Shown here: positions 43,349 through 52,449 of the stretch, in pieces
Layout: the number at the start of each line of letters is the position of its first letter
How positions within the stretch are numbered: position 1 is the first letter of the stretch
DNA from: an uncultured SAR86 cluster bacterium
GTDB lineage: Bacteria > Pseudomonadota > Gammaproteobacteria > Magnimaribacterales > D2472
Direction: 5' to 3'
Length of the DNA stretch: 64,000 nucleotides
Assembly (NCBI GenBank): GCA_902599315.1
Contig: CACKEY010000005.1
Span: 48,837-112,836 of the forward strand
The notes under the pieces: generated by a model
What the model was told of the DNA's origin: nothing
The model's database searches: none
What the model saw: only the letters and a program-made list of their open reading frames with translations
Translations under genes and position numbers: made by a program

Positions 43349-44926
43349 ATGCATTTTGATCTAGCAATTATTGGATATGGTCCTGTTGGAGCTGCTGCCG
43401 CAAATATATTTGCAGCAAAAGACTTCAATATCATTGTTATTGAACCAAAAAAAGAGATATGGGATATCCCTAGGGCTGTTCATTTTGATGGACAAGTTCA
43501 AAGAATATTCCAATCGATGGGAATATTTGATCAAATTGAAAAGATTATAGATCCAATAATGGGAATTAACTTTATTAACAGGAGTGGTAAAAATTTGTTA
43601 AGCGTGGGTTTTGAAGATCATCCAAAATTAAATGGTTATTTCGAAGGAGTAATGTTTAATCAACCAAAATTTGAAGAAATTCTGAGAACCAATGCTTTGA
43701 AATATAACAATATACAATTTGAATTAGGTTCATATGTAAGTTCCCTGGAAGCACTAGATGATATAAATAATTTTGAAGTAATAAATAATTCTACTAATGA
43801 AAAATCTAATTTCAGTTCTACATATTTAATAGGTTCTGATGGAGCTGACAGTTTTGTAAGAAAAAGTCTTGGTATTAAAATGCATGATTACAACTGTGAT
43901 CAAGATTGGGTTGTAGTTGATTATTTGGTTGATGACAGATATGAAATTCTTGACAAATCTAGATATCAAATATGCGATTACAAGAGGCCCACTACTCTCC
44001 TACCTATTACTGACAATCATGTCAGATGGGAATTTAAAATTAATCCTGATGACGATGTCGATAAACTAGAAAGTGAAGAGAATATAAGAAATTTCATGAG
44101 TCCTCATATGTGGAGGATTAATCCTGATATTGATGTAAATAGCGGTAAATTGATTAGATCAAGTAAATACACATTTCATGGTTTATTGGTTGATCAGTTC
44201 AGAGAAAAAAATTCTTTTTTAATTGGGGATGCAGCACACCAAACGCCTCCATTTCTTGGGCAGGGACTTTGCCAGGGAATAAAAGATGCCCATAATTTAT
44301 GCTGGAAACTTGCCGGTGTAAGGGATGGTAACTTTAATAAAAAGATCTTAGATTCATTTAATGATGAGCGCAAAGAAGTAAATGATTTCATGATTAGAAC
44401 TGCAATAAAACAAGGCGATGTAATTGGAAGTCAGGACAGGTTAAAAGCTTTTTTTAGAGATATGTTTTTTATGTTTGCTAAAAAGTTTCCTAAAGCATTA
44501 TCTGCATTAAAATTTCAATATAGTTGGAAATTTCATCAGGGCATAATGGATAACGAGTTATATCCAAATGAAATAAATGGAGTGATCATCCCTCAGCCTG
44601 ATATAGATATTAGGTTAGATGGTAAGCAATTTGATCAATTTATTGGTGAATCTTTTGCTTTAATAATATTCAATGAAAAGCAATCTCTAATAAAAGATTT
44701 ATCAGCCATTGAAGCAATAAAATTTTATAAAAATAATATTTATGTACTAGATGATAATCATCCATTCATGAGCGATGGGAAATTAGCTAGTTGGGCATCT
44801 TTAAATAATGTATCAGCTGTAATTATAAGGCCTGATAAACATGTTTATGGCTGTTGTGATAGTGAAGATATGTTGCAGAAAGTCGAAAATCTTACTAAGA
44901 AGCTTCATAATGATCTAAAAATTTAA
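43349..44926 (+). CDS. FAD-dependent aromatic hydroxylase (MhpA-like)
   Basis: A 525-residue class A flavoprotein monooxygenase. The FAD-binding motif is LAIIGYGPVGAAAANIF (residues 5-21). The DG motif is GSDGADSFVRKSL, and the GD motif FLIGDAAHQTPPFLGQGLCQGIKDAHNLCWKL. The C-terminal domain resembles the thioredoxin-like end of phenol/MhpA hydroxylases (GESFALIIFN, VIIRPDKHVYG). It should add oxygen to a phenolic ring using NAD(P)H, preparing it for ring cleavage by the dioxygenase encoded 3 kb downstream. It is followed by a TetR gene after nine bases. Confidence 0.88.
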   Translation: MHFDLAIIGYGPVGAAAANIFAAKDFNIIVIEPKKEIWDIPRAVHFDGQVQRIFQSMGIFDQIEKIIDPIMGINFINRSGKNLLSVGFEDHPKLNGYFEGVMFNQPKFEEILRTNALKYNNIQFELGSYVSSLEALDDINNFEVINNSTNEKSNFSSTYLIGSDGADSFVRKSLGIKMHDYNCDQDWVVVDYLVDDRYEILDKSRYQICDYKRPTTLLPITDNHVRWEFKINPDDDVDKLESEENIRNFMSPHMWRINPDIDVNSGKLIRSSKYTFHGLLVDQFREKNSFLIGDAAHQTPPFLGQGLCQGIKDAHNLCWKLAGVRDGNFNKKILDSFNDERKEVNDFMIRTAIKQGDVIGSQDRLKAFFRDMFFMFAKKFPKALSALKFQYSWKFHQGIMDNELYPNEINGVIIPQPDIDIRLDGKQFDQFIGESFALIIFNEKQSLIKDLSAIEAIKFYKNNIYVLDDNHPFMSDGKLASWASLNNVSAVIIRPDKHVYGCCDSEDMLQKVENLTKKLHNDLKI

Positions 44927-44935
44927 AGTTTAGAT

Positions 44936-45523
44936 ATGAAAAAAACAAGCGTCAAAGGTAGAGCTAATGTTGAAAAACAGCTAATTAACTCTGCAGCCGA
45001 GCTAGTAGGTTCTATTGGCCCAAACCAATTATCAATAAGAGACATAGCAGAACATGCTAACGTAAATCATGCTCAAATTCATCATTATTTTGGTGGTAAG
45101 CAAGGTCTATTGGAAGCCACATATAAACAATTAGCTTTTGAGCACATTGAACAATTAGAAAGGCGAAAAATTGGAGCTGATAGTTTAGGAAATGAACCTT
45201 TATCTGAAATAACCGACAATTACTTTAAAGCAATAATTAGGGCTGTCTTGGATGGACAAATGGATTTAGTAAAAGTTCAAGTTGATTCTGGCTTATCCCA
45301 ATCAATTAAAACCTTAAATCAGTTAACAAAAATGTCAGGTATTAAGAAACCAACACCTGAGTTAAAAGCTGCAGTAGCTCTGGTGATGGTCCTAGAGTTT
45401 GGATTAGCTGCAATGAAGCCCTATATAAGTGAAATTTTAAAATTATCTCAAAAGGATATGTCTGAATTTATGAAGTTATTTTTTGAGGCTCGAGAATTAG
45501 GAATAAAAAAACACCTTAAATGA
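44936..45523 (+). CDS. TetR-family transcriptional regulator
   Basis: A 195-residue regulator. The N-terminal helix-turn-helix covers about residues 14-58 (LINSAAELVGSIGPNQLSIRDIAEHANVNHAQIHHYFGGKQGLL), typical of TetR. The C-terminal ligand domain is diverged. It is encoded between a flavin hydroxylase and a sulfatase on one transcript, overlapping the sulfatase start by four bases (ATGA). Likely targets are the divergent promoters of this catabolic region, two of which contain TAACCA-type palindromes. The inducer is probably a pathway substrate; this is inference. Confidence 0.88.
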   Translation: MKKTSVKGRANVEKQLINSAAELVGSIGPNQLSIRDIAEHANVNHAQIHHYFGGKQGLLEATYKQLAFEHIEQLERRKIGADSLGNEPLSEITDNYFKAIIRAVLDGQMDLVKVQVDSGLSQSIKTLNQLTKMSGIKKPTPELKAAVALVMVLEFGLAAMKPYISEILKLSQKDMSEFMKLFFEARELGIKKHLK

Positions 45524-47076
45524 ACAAGTTATATATACTCTTAATATTATTTTTGAGTGAATCAATATACTCAAAACCAAATGTAATTATAATTTTAACA
45601 GATGACTTGGGCTGGGGTGATGTCTCATATCATGGGGGGCATATTCCAACCCCAAACATAGATGCACTAGCTAAAAATGGTGTTGAGCTTAATAGATTTT
45701 ACGCATCTCCTGTTTGTAGTCCAACAAGAGCATCATTATTAACGGGCCTTCACATATTTAATCATGGGATTATTAGGCCCTTGGCAAATCCAACTGCTGA
45801 GCAATATGGACTCCCGGTAGATTTAAAAATAATGCCACAGTTTTTTAAAGAAGCAGGCTATCAAACAGCCCTGTCAGGTAAATGGCATTTAGGAATGCAT
45901 CTAGAAGAATATTGGCCAACAAACAGAGGATTTGATCAAAGCTATGGGCATATGCTTGGAGGGATTGGATACTTTGATCATGTTCATACATCAAGATTAG
46001 ATTGGCATAGAAATGAGGAGCCTCTATATGAAGATGGGTATTCAACAGAGCTTATAGCAAATGAAGCAATTAGAATTATTGAAACTAAAGATCCAATGCG
46101 CCCTCTTTTTCTTTATGTTGCTTTTAACGCTCCCCATACTCCAATAGAAGCTCCTAAGAATAATATAGAGTTATTTAATGATATTAAAGATCCATTAGAT
46201 AGAGTATACGCAGCTAATGTTAATGCTTTAGATACTGAAATTGGAAAAATAATTCGTGCAATTGAAGATCAAGGAATTTTAGAAGAAACAATAATAGTTT
46301 TTTTTAGTGATAATGGTCCTGTATTTGATATAAATCCTATCATTGCTGTTCTAGCACCTGGATTGACAAAAGCAAGAGGAAGCACAGCCGGTCTAGTTGG
46401 AAGTAAAACTTCTGCTCGCGAGGGTGGTATAAGAGTTCCTGCAAGCATCATGTGGAAGGGAGTTTTAGATAACTCAAAAAGTGATCAATACATATTTGTT
46501 CAAGATCTACTTCCAACCTTATTATCGGCTGCAGAAATAGAAGTCACCGAACAAATAGTCTTCGATGGAACTGACAAATGGAAAAATTTAATCACCGGTG
46601 ATGTTGTAGCTCCAAATAATGATTTTGTTGGAACAAAAATAGTATTTGATGAACGAGCTTTGTTTAATGATAAGTGGAAGTTGCATTTTAGAAAACCAGT
46701 AATGCTTGATGTAGAAGGCACTTATTCGTTATTTAATGTCAATGATGATCCGTTTGAATCAAAGGATTTGTCTAAGATTGAAGCAGAGGTGTTTAACTCA
46801 ATGAAAACCACCATGATTAGCATGAAACAAAGAGAGGTAATACCATTAATTGATCCAGCACACTTTTATCGTTATGGAGATACTGAGGGAGGCCCTACTA
46901 TAGGATCACCATGGCTTGAAATGGACTATGATATAAAACAATACCCCTCTCCGATTGAAGGATTTTTCATAATGGTTTGGGTTTTTTTTCTAGCCTTCAA
47001 ATACTATTGGATTGGGCTTATTATGTTACTTTTTGGTGCAATACTTTCAATAAGAAAACTCAGAGCCTCTAAATAA
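45520..47076 (+). CDS. Membrane-anchored sulfatase
   Basis: A 518-residue sulfatase with a signal peptide (residues 1-~18). The formylglycine site is CSPTR (Cys66), followed by ASLLTG. Metal-binding residues lie in ILTDDLGWGDV and FFSDNGP, and ALSGKWHLGMH is a further signature. It needs an anaerobic- or FGE-type maturase encoded elsewhere. A C-terminal hydrophobic segment (IMVWVFFLAFKYYWIGLIMLLFGAILSI) with a basic tail suggests inner-membrane anchoring with the catalytic domain in the periplasm. It is translationally coupled to the TetR gene. The substrate could be a sulfated phenolic or polysaccharide. It overlaps the nitroreductase 3' end by eight bases. Confidence 0.9.
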   Translation: MNKLYILLILFLSESIYSKPNVIIILTDDLGWGDVSYHGGHIPTPNIDALAKNGVELNRFYASPVCSPTRASLLTGLHIFNHGIIRPLANPTAEQYGLPVDLKIMPQFFKEAGYQTALSGKWHLGMHLEEYWPTNRGFDQSYGHMLGGIGYFDHVHTSRLDWHRNEEPLYEDGYSTELIANEAIRIIETKDPMRPLFLYVAFNAPHTPIEAPKNNIELFNDIKDPLDRVYAANVNALDTEIGKIIRAIEDQGILEETIIVFFSDNGPVFDINPIIAVLAPGLTKARGSTAGLVGSKTSAREGGIRVPASIMWKGVLDNSKSDQYIFVQDLLPTLLSAAEIEVTEQIVFDGTDKWKNLITGDVVAPNNDFVGTKIVFDERALFNDKWKLHFRKPVMLDVEGTYSLFNVNDDPFESKDLSKIEAEVFNSMKTTMISMKQREVIPLIDPAHFYRYGDTEGGPTIGSPWLEMDYDIKQYPSPIEGFFIMVWVFFLAFKYYWIGLIMLLFGAILSIRKLRASK

Positions 47077-47731
47077 TTTTACAAACTTCATCAAAATCTA
47101 ATCTTGGCAATCTTTGGAAGATCTTGGTAGAGTCACCATATCCTATGCAGCATAGAAAATTAGACTTTATATTTGTGTCAGAGAAGAATGTCTCGTCGAC
47201 TAATTGATTATTAAAACCAGACATAGGCCCACAATCTAGCCCCATTGCTCTTGCAACCATCATTAAATAAGCTCCCTGCAAGCTACTATTTCGAAAAGCA
47301 GTTGAAACATTCATTTCATTATTACCTTTATACATAGGAGCAACATCCATATGAGGAAATAATTTTGTCATATGATCTGAAAAGTCTAGATCATAGCCAA
47401 TGATAGCAATCACAGGAGCAGACATTACTTTTGGTACATTATTTGGAAGTAATGCTGGCTCTAATTTTTCTTTTTCTTCTTGAGATTTAATAAATACAAA
47501 ACGACCAGGACAGCAATTCGTGCTTGTAGGACCCATTTTGGTTAATTCATATAAAGATTTAACCATATCATCTGACACTTCTTTACTCAGCCACCCATTC
47601 ATGCTTCTCGCTTGTCCAAAAAGTAAATCTAATTGCTTTTCGTTAAGAGGCTCGCTGGTATTTTTAATATCTTCGAACGTTGCTTGAGCGTCAGCTATAG
47701 CTTTTTTTTGTTCATTTGTAAGTTCAGTCAT
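47069..47731 (-). CDS. Nitroreductase-family FMN enzyme (RutE/malonic semialdehyde reductase-like)
   Basis: A 220-residue flavin oxidoreductase. LLFGQARSMNGWLSKEVSDDMVKSLYELTKMGPTSTNCCPGRFVF is the RutE/HadB-type N-terminus. SAPVIAIIGYD and GAYLMMVARAMGLDCGPMSGF follow, with a KSNFLCCIGYG core strand. RutE reduces malonic semialdehyde to 3-hydroxypropionate, while other members reduce quinones or nitro groups. Here it ends an operon with an extradiol dioxygenase and a GST, so it probably acts on a ring-cleavage or quinone intermediate. It overlaps the dioxygenase by eight bases. Confidence 0.87.
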   Translation of the reverse strand: MTELTNEQKKAIADAQATFEDIKNTSEPLNEKQLDLLFGQARSMNGWLSKEVSDDMVKSLYELTKMGPTSTNCCPGRFVFIKSQEEKEKLEPALLPNNVPKVMSAPVIAIIGYDLDFSDHMTKLFPHMDVAPMYKGNNEMNVSTAFRNSSLQGAYLMMVARAMGLDCGPMSGFNNQLVDETFFSDTNIKSNFLCCIGYGDSTKIFQRLPRLDFDEVCKII

Positions 47732-48827
47732 TGTTAGATTCTGACAATTGAGCTGCTTTTTCCATTTCTTTAATAAGTGCAGATAGCGGAGGTTGTTCCG
47801 CTCTTACTTTATCAATTTGATCAACTGGCATTGTTACACCAAATGTTGACGGAGTCATAGGCCCATATTGAGCCATTACTACATCTCTAAAAGAAGCCTT
47901 ATTTTCTGGTATAGATGCATCTAATAAATCACCATCTGTCCAGTGTTCATGAGTAAATCCATGAGTATCTCTCCAATAATCATACATCTGACTACCTAAT
48001 AAATGTCTGCCGATACCCCATTCATGATAATACTCATTAAGGGTAGTTAAATGGTAGTGTCCAGCCATCAAATCATCTACAGAATCAGTCACCTCATAAC
48101 CCGAATGACCATATGGACCAGGATATTCATCACCTGGTAATTGAATATTATTTATTGTGTGGTGATCTACAGCTTTATCACCTTGATCACAGCGCATAAA
48201 AGCACCAATAGAGTTTCCATCTGGACCTATAACATCATCACTGATTAAAAATCCTAAAACATTTGAATACCAGTCTACAGATGCTTTTGCATCTCTTACA
48301 TTAATCGCAGTATGTCCTAGTCTTTTAACATTTGATTTAAGTTTATATACCCATTTATCCCCTTCAACTTCCCATTCAGCTGATGCTCTACCAAAACGTT
48401 GAAGTTCATTTTCTCTTTGCTTGGATTGTCCTGTATTTAAAACTTTAGATACAACAGCCATAGGTTCTGCAGGCGACATACCGTGACAGATCTCAACTTC
48501 TATACCGTCTGGATCAGTTATAGTAACTTTATGACCACCACCTGGATCTTTATTTTCAACTATATCGACATCAAATTCTTTTGATAAAGCTTCAAGATCA
48601 GAATATTCGTTAGCTTTATATGCTGTTCCAATATATTTATTTTCTTTACCTTTGGTAGCAACATAAACATAAGGACTCATTCCAGAACCTCTAAAAAATA
48701 TACTATTATCATCTTCGTGGGCAAGCATGAGTCCAAAGTGATTAAAATACTTTTTTTGAGCTTCAAATTCTATTAGCTCAAATCTTACATAAATAATATC
48801 AGCTACTTTGCATATCGGTTCAGACAT
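47724..48827 (-). CDS. Type I extradiol ring-cleavage dioxygenase (catechol 2,3-dioxygenase-like)
   Basis: A 367-residue vicinal-oxygen-chelate protein with two VOC modules. The C-terminal module carries the metal ligands. His172 is in RLGHTAINVRDA and His241 in YGHSGYEV; Glu294 is in FTHEHWTDGD. It should cleave a catechol next to the hydroxyls to a yellow semialdehyde or keto-acid. The N-terminal module (1-~120) has lost these ligands, as in other two-module enzymes. It is co-transcribed with a GST upstream and a nitroreductase downstream. Ring substrate unknown. Confidence 0.88.
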   Translation of the reverse strand: MSEPICKVADIIYVRFELIEFEAQKKYFNHFGLMLAHEDDNSIFFRGSGMSPYVYVATKGKENKYIGTAYKANEYSDLEALSKEFDVDIVENKDPGGGHKVTITDPDGIEVEICHGMSPAEPMAVVSKVLNTGQSKQRENELQRFGRASAEWEVEGDKWVYKLKSNVKRLGHTAINVRDAKASVDWYSNVLGFLISDDVIGPDGNSIGAFMRCDQGDKAVDHHTINNIQLPGDEYPGPYGHSGYEVTDSVDDLMAGHYHLTTLNEYYHEWGIGRHLLGSQMYDYWRDTHGFTHEHWTDGDLLDASIPENKASFRDVVMAQYGPMTPSTFGVTMPVDQIDKVRAEQPPLSALIKEMEKAAQLSESNND

Positions 48828-48828
48828 T

Positions 48829-49695
48829 CTATTTCTCCTTTAACAATTTATTAATTTCTGACCATAATAGGTCGTTGTATGTATTGGGCCCATTTCCATA
48901 TAATTTTTCAATCTCTGGCGCCCATTCGCCAGTTTGATAATCAATAATACCCTCTTTATAACTTGGCCTATTTGAAATAATTTTCCAATATTTTTTTAGA
49001 TTTGGCAATTTATCGCTTTCTAGCAGGCTTCCGAATCTAACTTCATTTATTCTATGAAGCAATGATGCCATACAACAATCAGCTGCTGAGTATGTTTCAC
49101 CAAGCATAAAATCCTTTTTGTGAGAGAGAAAGTCTTCAATTGTAAGAATATGGTTTGCTAAATTTAGAACAAATTTTTTATATAGTGCAGTTGGGGGCTT
49201 GCCCAATAACCTAACAAGAATAAACTTAGGCGCCCTCCCCCTATCTGGATGCTTGGTTGCATAGTCCCAAATTACACTTAGTAAGGGTCTCTTGCAAAGA
49301 AGATTTGCAAGAACCTCCATAGAAACTCCCCCACAAACGGTTCCAAAAGTTGACCCCAGCTCTTTGTCTTCGCTTAAAGAAACTTCTTCAAGGATATTTT
49401 CTAATTGGATTTTTTGTGATGTATCTGAGGGAAATAATCTTTCTCCAGTTTCTGGAAACAAATTATCAATATGTCTCATTATATCGATGCTATCTGGAAT
49501 GGGCTTACCATTATCTATGAGTGTTGGAACAAATGTTTTAGGATTTAACGACTGATATTCTTTTGTTAAATGCTCACCCTTTGATTCAAGATAAATGACA
49601 TTGTATTTATAAGTAATTTTTTTTTCAGCCAATGCCACTCTAGCCATATTTGAGGCAACTGATTCACCGTATCCATATAATTCAAAATTGTGCAT
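48829..49695 (-). CDS. Glutathione S-transferase family protein (paralogue A)
   Basis: A 288-residue GST with an N-terminal thioredoxin fold (FELYGYGESVASNMARVALAEKKITYKYNV and NPKTFVPTLIDNGKPIPDSIDIMRHID) and a helical C-domain (YSAADCCMASLLHRINEVRFGSLLE). It is clearly related to the GST at 53370-54233: similar length, the same AADC/HADI..HRxxE pattern, and the same NRPSYKEGI / NRKSYQEGI end. GSTs in aromatic operons often isomerise maleylpyruvate-type products or cleave ethers or halides. It is the first gene of the dioxygenase operon and divergent from the TonB receptor. Confidence 0.87.
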   Translation of the reverse strand: MHNFELYGYGESVASNMARVALAEKKITYKYNVIYLESKGEHLTKEYQSLNPKTFVPTLIDNGKPIPDSIDIMRHIDNLFPETGERLFPSDTSQKIQLENILEEVSLSEDKELGSTFGTVCGGVSMEVLANLLCKRPLLSVIWDYATKHPDRGRAPKFILVRLLGKPPTALYKKFVLNLANHILTIEDFLSHKKDFMLGETYSAADCCMASLLHRINEVRFGSLLESDKLPNLKKYWKIISNRPSYKEGIIDYQTGEWAPEIEKLYGNGPNTYNDLLWSEINKLLKEK

Positions 49696-49839
49696 ATTTA
49701 TAATAAATCTATGATGGTTAAGTAAAACATATTTTTATATTTCTATCCAACTGTATAAAAAGCATACCTAGATAATATTTAGCATAAAGTAAATAGAATT
49801 GTTTATATTTTAAAATTCTAATATTTAATTGCATATAAC

Positions 49840-49853
49840 TAACCAACTGGTTA
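49840..49853. promoter_or_regulatory. Candidate TetR operator (perfect TAACCA palindrome)
   Basis: TAACCAACTGGTTA has perfect 6-bp arms with a 2-bp centre. It lies in the 198-bp spacer between the divergent GST/dioxygenase operon and the TonB receptor, 40 bp before the receptor ATG. The GC-containing palindrome stands out from AT-rich surroundings and resembles known TetR-family sites in form. The regulator encoded at 44936 is the obvious candidate. Confidence 0.5.
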
Positions 49854-49893
49854 AGATATTAAAAAATATATTATTCCTTTGGGGGGAAATCTA

Positions 49894-52326
49894 ATGTTTA
49901 GTTATAAAAATAAGTTACTTTCATCAATTTTATTATTGGGTGCTATATCACTGGTTAGTGAAGATATTTTTGCCCAAAGCATGTCAGATTCAAGGCTTGA
50001 AGAAGTTGTTGTTACAGCTCAGAAAAAAGAGGAAGGTTTATCAGAAGTACCTATTTCAATTCAAGTTTTATCTGATGAAATGATAGAAACAAGAGGTGTT
50101 ACATCAATGAAACATCTAAGTGAGTACATACCTGGATTACATATTTCAAAAGGTGCCGGAGAATGGAATGTTTATATGAGAGGCATAGGATCTGGAACTA
50201 ATAAAGGATTTTCACAATCAATAACAACATTTATAGATGGAATGCCTATAACGCAAGGTTCTCAATATACTTCTCCTCTAATGGATGTAGAAAGAGTTGA
50301 AGTTTTAAGAGGAACTCAAGGTGTTTTATTCGGTAAAAATACGATTGGTGGTGTTATTAACATGGTAAGTAAGTCACCTGAAATTGGCGGTGAACAAGAA
50401 GGTAATTGGCGAATGGAATTTGTACCTGACTGGGGCACAAAAAAATTTACTGGAGCAATGAATATTCCATTTAGTGATACTTTTGCAATGCGCATAGCTG
50501 CACAAAAAGAATCATCAGATGGTTGGGTTTATAATGCATATTTGAATGAGGATGCCCCTGCAACAGAATCTGACGCAATTAGAGCTACTATGTTGTGGGA
50601 ATTGGATAATATGGAAGTTAATTTAAAGTTGTCTTCAATGAATACTGAGAAAAAAGGTTCAGAAGCTGGTATTTATAAATATCAACTTGCTGCACCATTT
50701 CCTGCATTGGCTACCGCAACACCTCCTTACACAGGTGCTGTCATAAACTGGCTAATAACTAATGCATTTTTCCCAAATCAAATTTCGGGTGTCCCCGGTG
50801 TTACTTATACAGATAATACAACTTATCAAAATCCTACTGGCGGAACAGTTGATTCTAATAATGCAATCTTAAAAATTTCATCTATGTGGAATGATCATAC
50901 TGTAGTTTCAACAACATCATATTCTACATATGATTACAAATGGGGACTAGATGCAGATTTTGGTCCACTTGCATTAATTGCAGTTGATAATGATGTTGAC
51001 TTTAAATCAATTACTCAAGAGGTGACAATATCTTCTCCTGCTGATGATAAGTTTGAATACATCCTTGGTTTTTATTACGACGATATTCATTACGATGGCA
51101 TTAACGATGGCATGTTTGGTATGTCTGTTGGAGGACTTTTTGGGCAGGTATTCCCTCTCCCAAATATATTTGCACTTCAGACTAGAGGATTATTTTCTGC
51201 AGATTTTGCTGCTACACATACATCTAATGACCAAAACTCTGAAACCCTATCTATCTTTGCAGAAGGTACATATTATGTTACTGATAAACTAACCATTAAA
51301 GCTGGTGTTCGTTTATCTGAAGATGAAAAAGATGTAAAGAGTATTCAAGGCATGAGTTCCTCAGCAACTCCTGGTGGACTTGGAAGAGAAAACTTTACTC
51401 TTGCTCCTCCTGTACTTGGTGTCTTCCGTGCTTTAGTAGACAGAAAGCCACACAACTTTCCTATCCAATCTAGATCAGAAAGTCATACATCACCATCTTT
51501 AAAAGTTCTTTATGATTATTCTGATAATACTCGATTATATTTAAGCTTTGCAGAAGGATATAAAATGGGTGGATTTGACGGTTCTGAAAATGCACCTCAA
51601 ATAAATTCATCAACACCTGGACCGGCTTTTCAATTTGAGCCTGAGCAAGCTGAGACATTAGAAATTGGTGCAAAAATGCAGTTTCCTGAAAGTAACCTAA
51701 GAGCAAGTATCGCCTACTTCTCAACAGATTACACAGACATGCAAGTATCAATCTTTAATGGTTCGTCTTTCCAGGTTTCTAACGCTGGTGAGTCAGAAAT
51801 TGATGGTATAGAAGCTGAGTTTGCATGGTATCCATCTGATAGTGTTGTTATCGGTGGTTCTGCTACAACACTAGATATGGCTTATGGAGCATATATAGGT
51901 GGTTGTACTGCAGATCAAGAGGTTGCTTATAGACTAGCTAATTTAAATAGCAGTGGTTGTTTTCAAGATCAAGCTGGACAAACTGGTAATAATGCGCCAG
52001 AACTTGCGGCATCAATGTATGCAAACTATTTTAAAGACATAGCAGAATCTTGGAAAATGACTCTTTCGATAAATGCAAACTATCAAGATGACGTATATTC
52101 AAATACTGATAACGATCCAAATGCATTCACAGAAGAATATACTAAAGTTAATGTTAGTGCTTCTCTTGAACATTCTGATGGGTTTGAAGTATCAATATTT
52201 GCTAGAAATGTGACTGATGAAGTTACAGCTACTCAATTATTAGATTTACCATTAGTTCCTGGTTCTCACTTTTCTTTATGGGCTCCTGGAAAAGAAGTTG
52301 GAATAAGCTTTAGAGGTAAATTTTAA
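49894..52326 (+). CDS. TonB-dependent outer-membrane receptor
   Basis: An 810-residue TonB-dependent receptor. The ATG at 49894 is preferred because a GGGGGG Shine-Dalgarno lies at 49881-49886; an upstream TTG would place this SD inside the coding region. A signal peptide (to SEDIFAQS) is followed by the TonB box region LEEVVVTAQKKEEG, and the plug with GVTSMKHLSEYIPGL, YMRGIGSG, TTFIDGMPI, EVLRGTQGVLFGKNTIGGVINMVS. The beta-barrel ends in GISFRGKF with a terminal Phe. The AQKKEE family contains many receptors of unknown or carbohydrate/aromatic ligands. It begins an operon with FAH and GST genes, so it probably imports the substrate of this catabolic region. Confidence 0.93.
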   Translation: MFSYKNKLLSSILLLGAISLVSEDIFAQSMSDSRLEEVVVTAQKKEEGLSEVPISIQVLSDEMIETRGVTSMKHLSEYIPGLHISKGAGEWNVYMRGIGSGTNKGFSQSITTFIDGMPITQGSQYTSPLMDVERVEVLRGTQGVLFGKNTIGGVINMVSKSPEIGGEQEGNWRMEFVPDWGTKKFTGAMNIPFSDTFAMRIAAQKESSDGWVYNAYLNEDAPATESDAIRATMLWELDNMEVNLKLSSMNTEKKGSEAGIYKYQLAAPFPALATATPPYTGAVINWLITNAFFPNQISGVPGVTYTDNTTYQNPTGGTVDSNNAILKISSMWNDHTVVSTTSYSTYDYKWGLDADFGPLALIAVDNDVDFKSITQEVTISSPADDKFEYILGFYYDDIHYDGINDGMFGMSVGGLFGQVFPLPNIFALQTRGLFSADFAATHTSNDQNSETLSIFAEGTYYVTDKLTIKAGVRLSEDEKDVKSIQGMSSSATPGGLGRENFTLAPPVLGVFRALVDRKPHNFPIQSRSESHTSPSLKVLYDYSDNTRLYLSFAEGYKMGGFDGSENAPQINSSTPGPAFQFEPEQAETLEIGAKMQFPESNLRASIAYFSTDYTDMQVSIFNGSSFQVSNAGESEIDGIEAEFAWYPSDSVVIGGSATTLDMAYGAYIGGCTADQEVAYRLANLNSSGCFQDQAGQTGNNAPELAASMYANYFKDIAESWKMTLSINANYQDDVYSNTDNDPNAFTEEYTKVNVSASLEHSDGFEVSIFARNVTDEVTATQLLDLPLVPGSHFSLWAPGKEVGISFRGKF

Positions 52327-52391
52327 ATAGCGGTCTTAAAATCTTAATAATTTAAAGTCCCCTTTTATAAATTATTAAGTAAGTTAACTTG

Positions 52392-52424
52392 GTGCGGTGT
52401 CATAAATCTTAATTGACATCGCGC
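52392..52424 (+). terminator. Hairpin between TonB receptor and FAH gene (attenuator or terminator)
   Basis: An 11-bp stem (GTGCGGTGTCA with TGACATCGCGC, two G-T pairs) closes an 11-nt loop. It is followed after six bases by TTTTT (52431-52435), then the Shine-Dalgarno AGGAG of the FAH gene. It may partly stop transcription after the receptor or protect its mRNA end. The delayed T-run makes full termination uncertain. Confidence 0.5.
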
Positions 52425-52449
52425 TGATTCTTTTTATAGGAGATTTTTA

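Noticed and set aside
27675..52387. Shared 13-mer TTAAGTAAGTTAA at 27675-27687 and 52375-52387
   Set aside because: Both are in AT-rich spacers, and repeated 13-mers are expected by chance in this much AT-rich sequence; the surrounding bases do not match.
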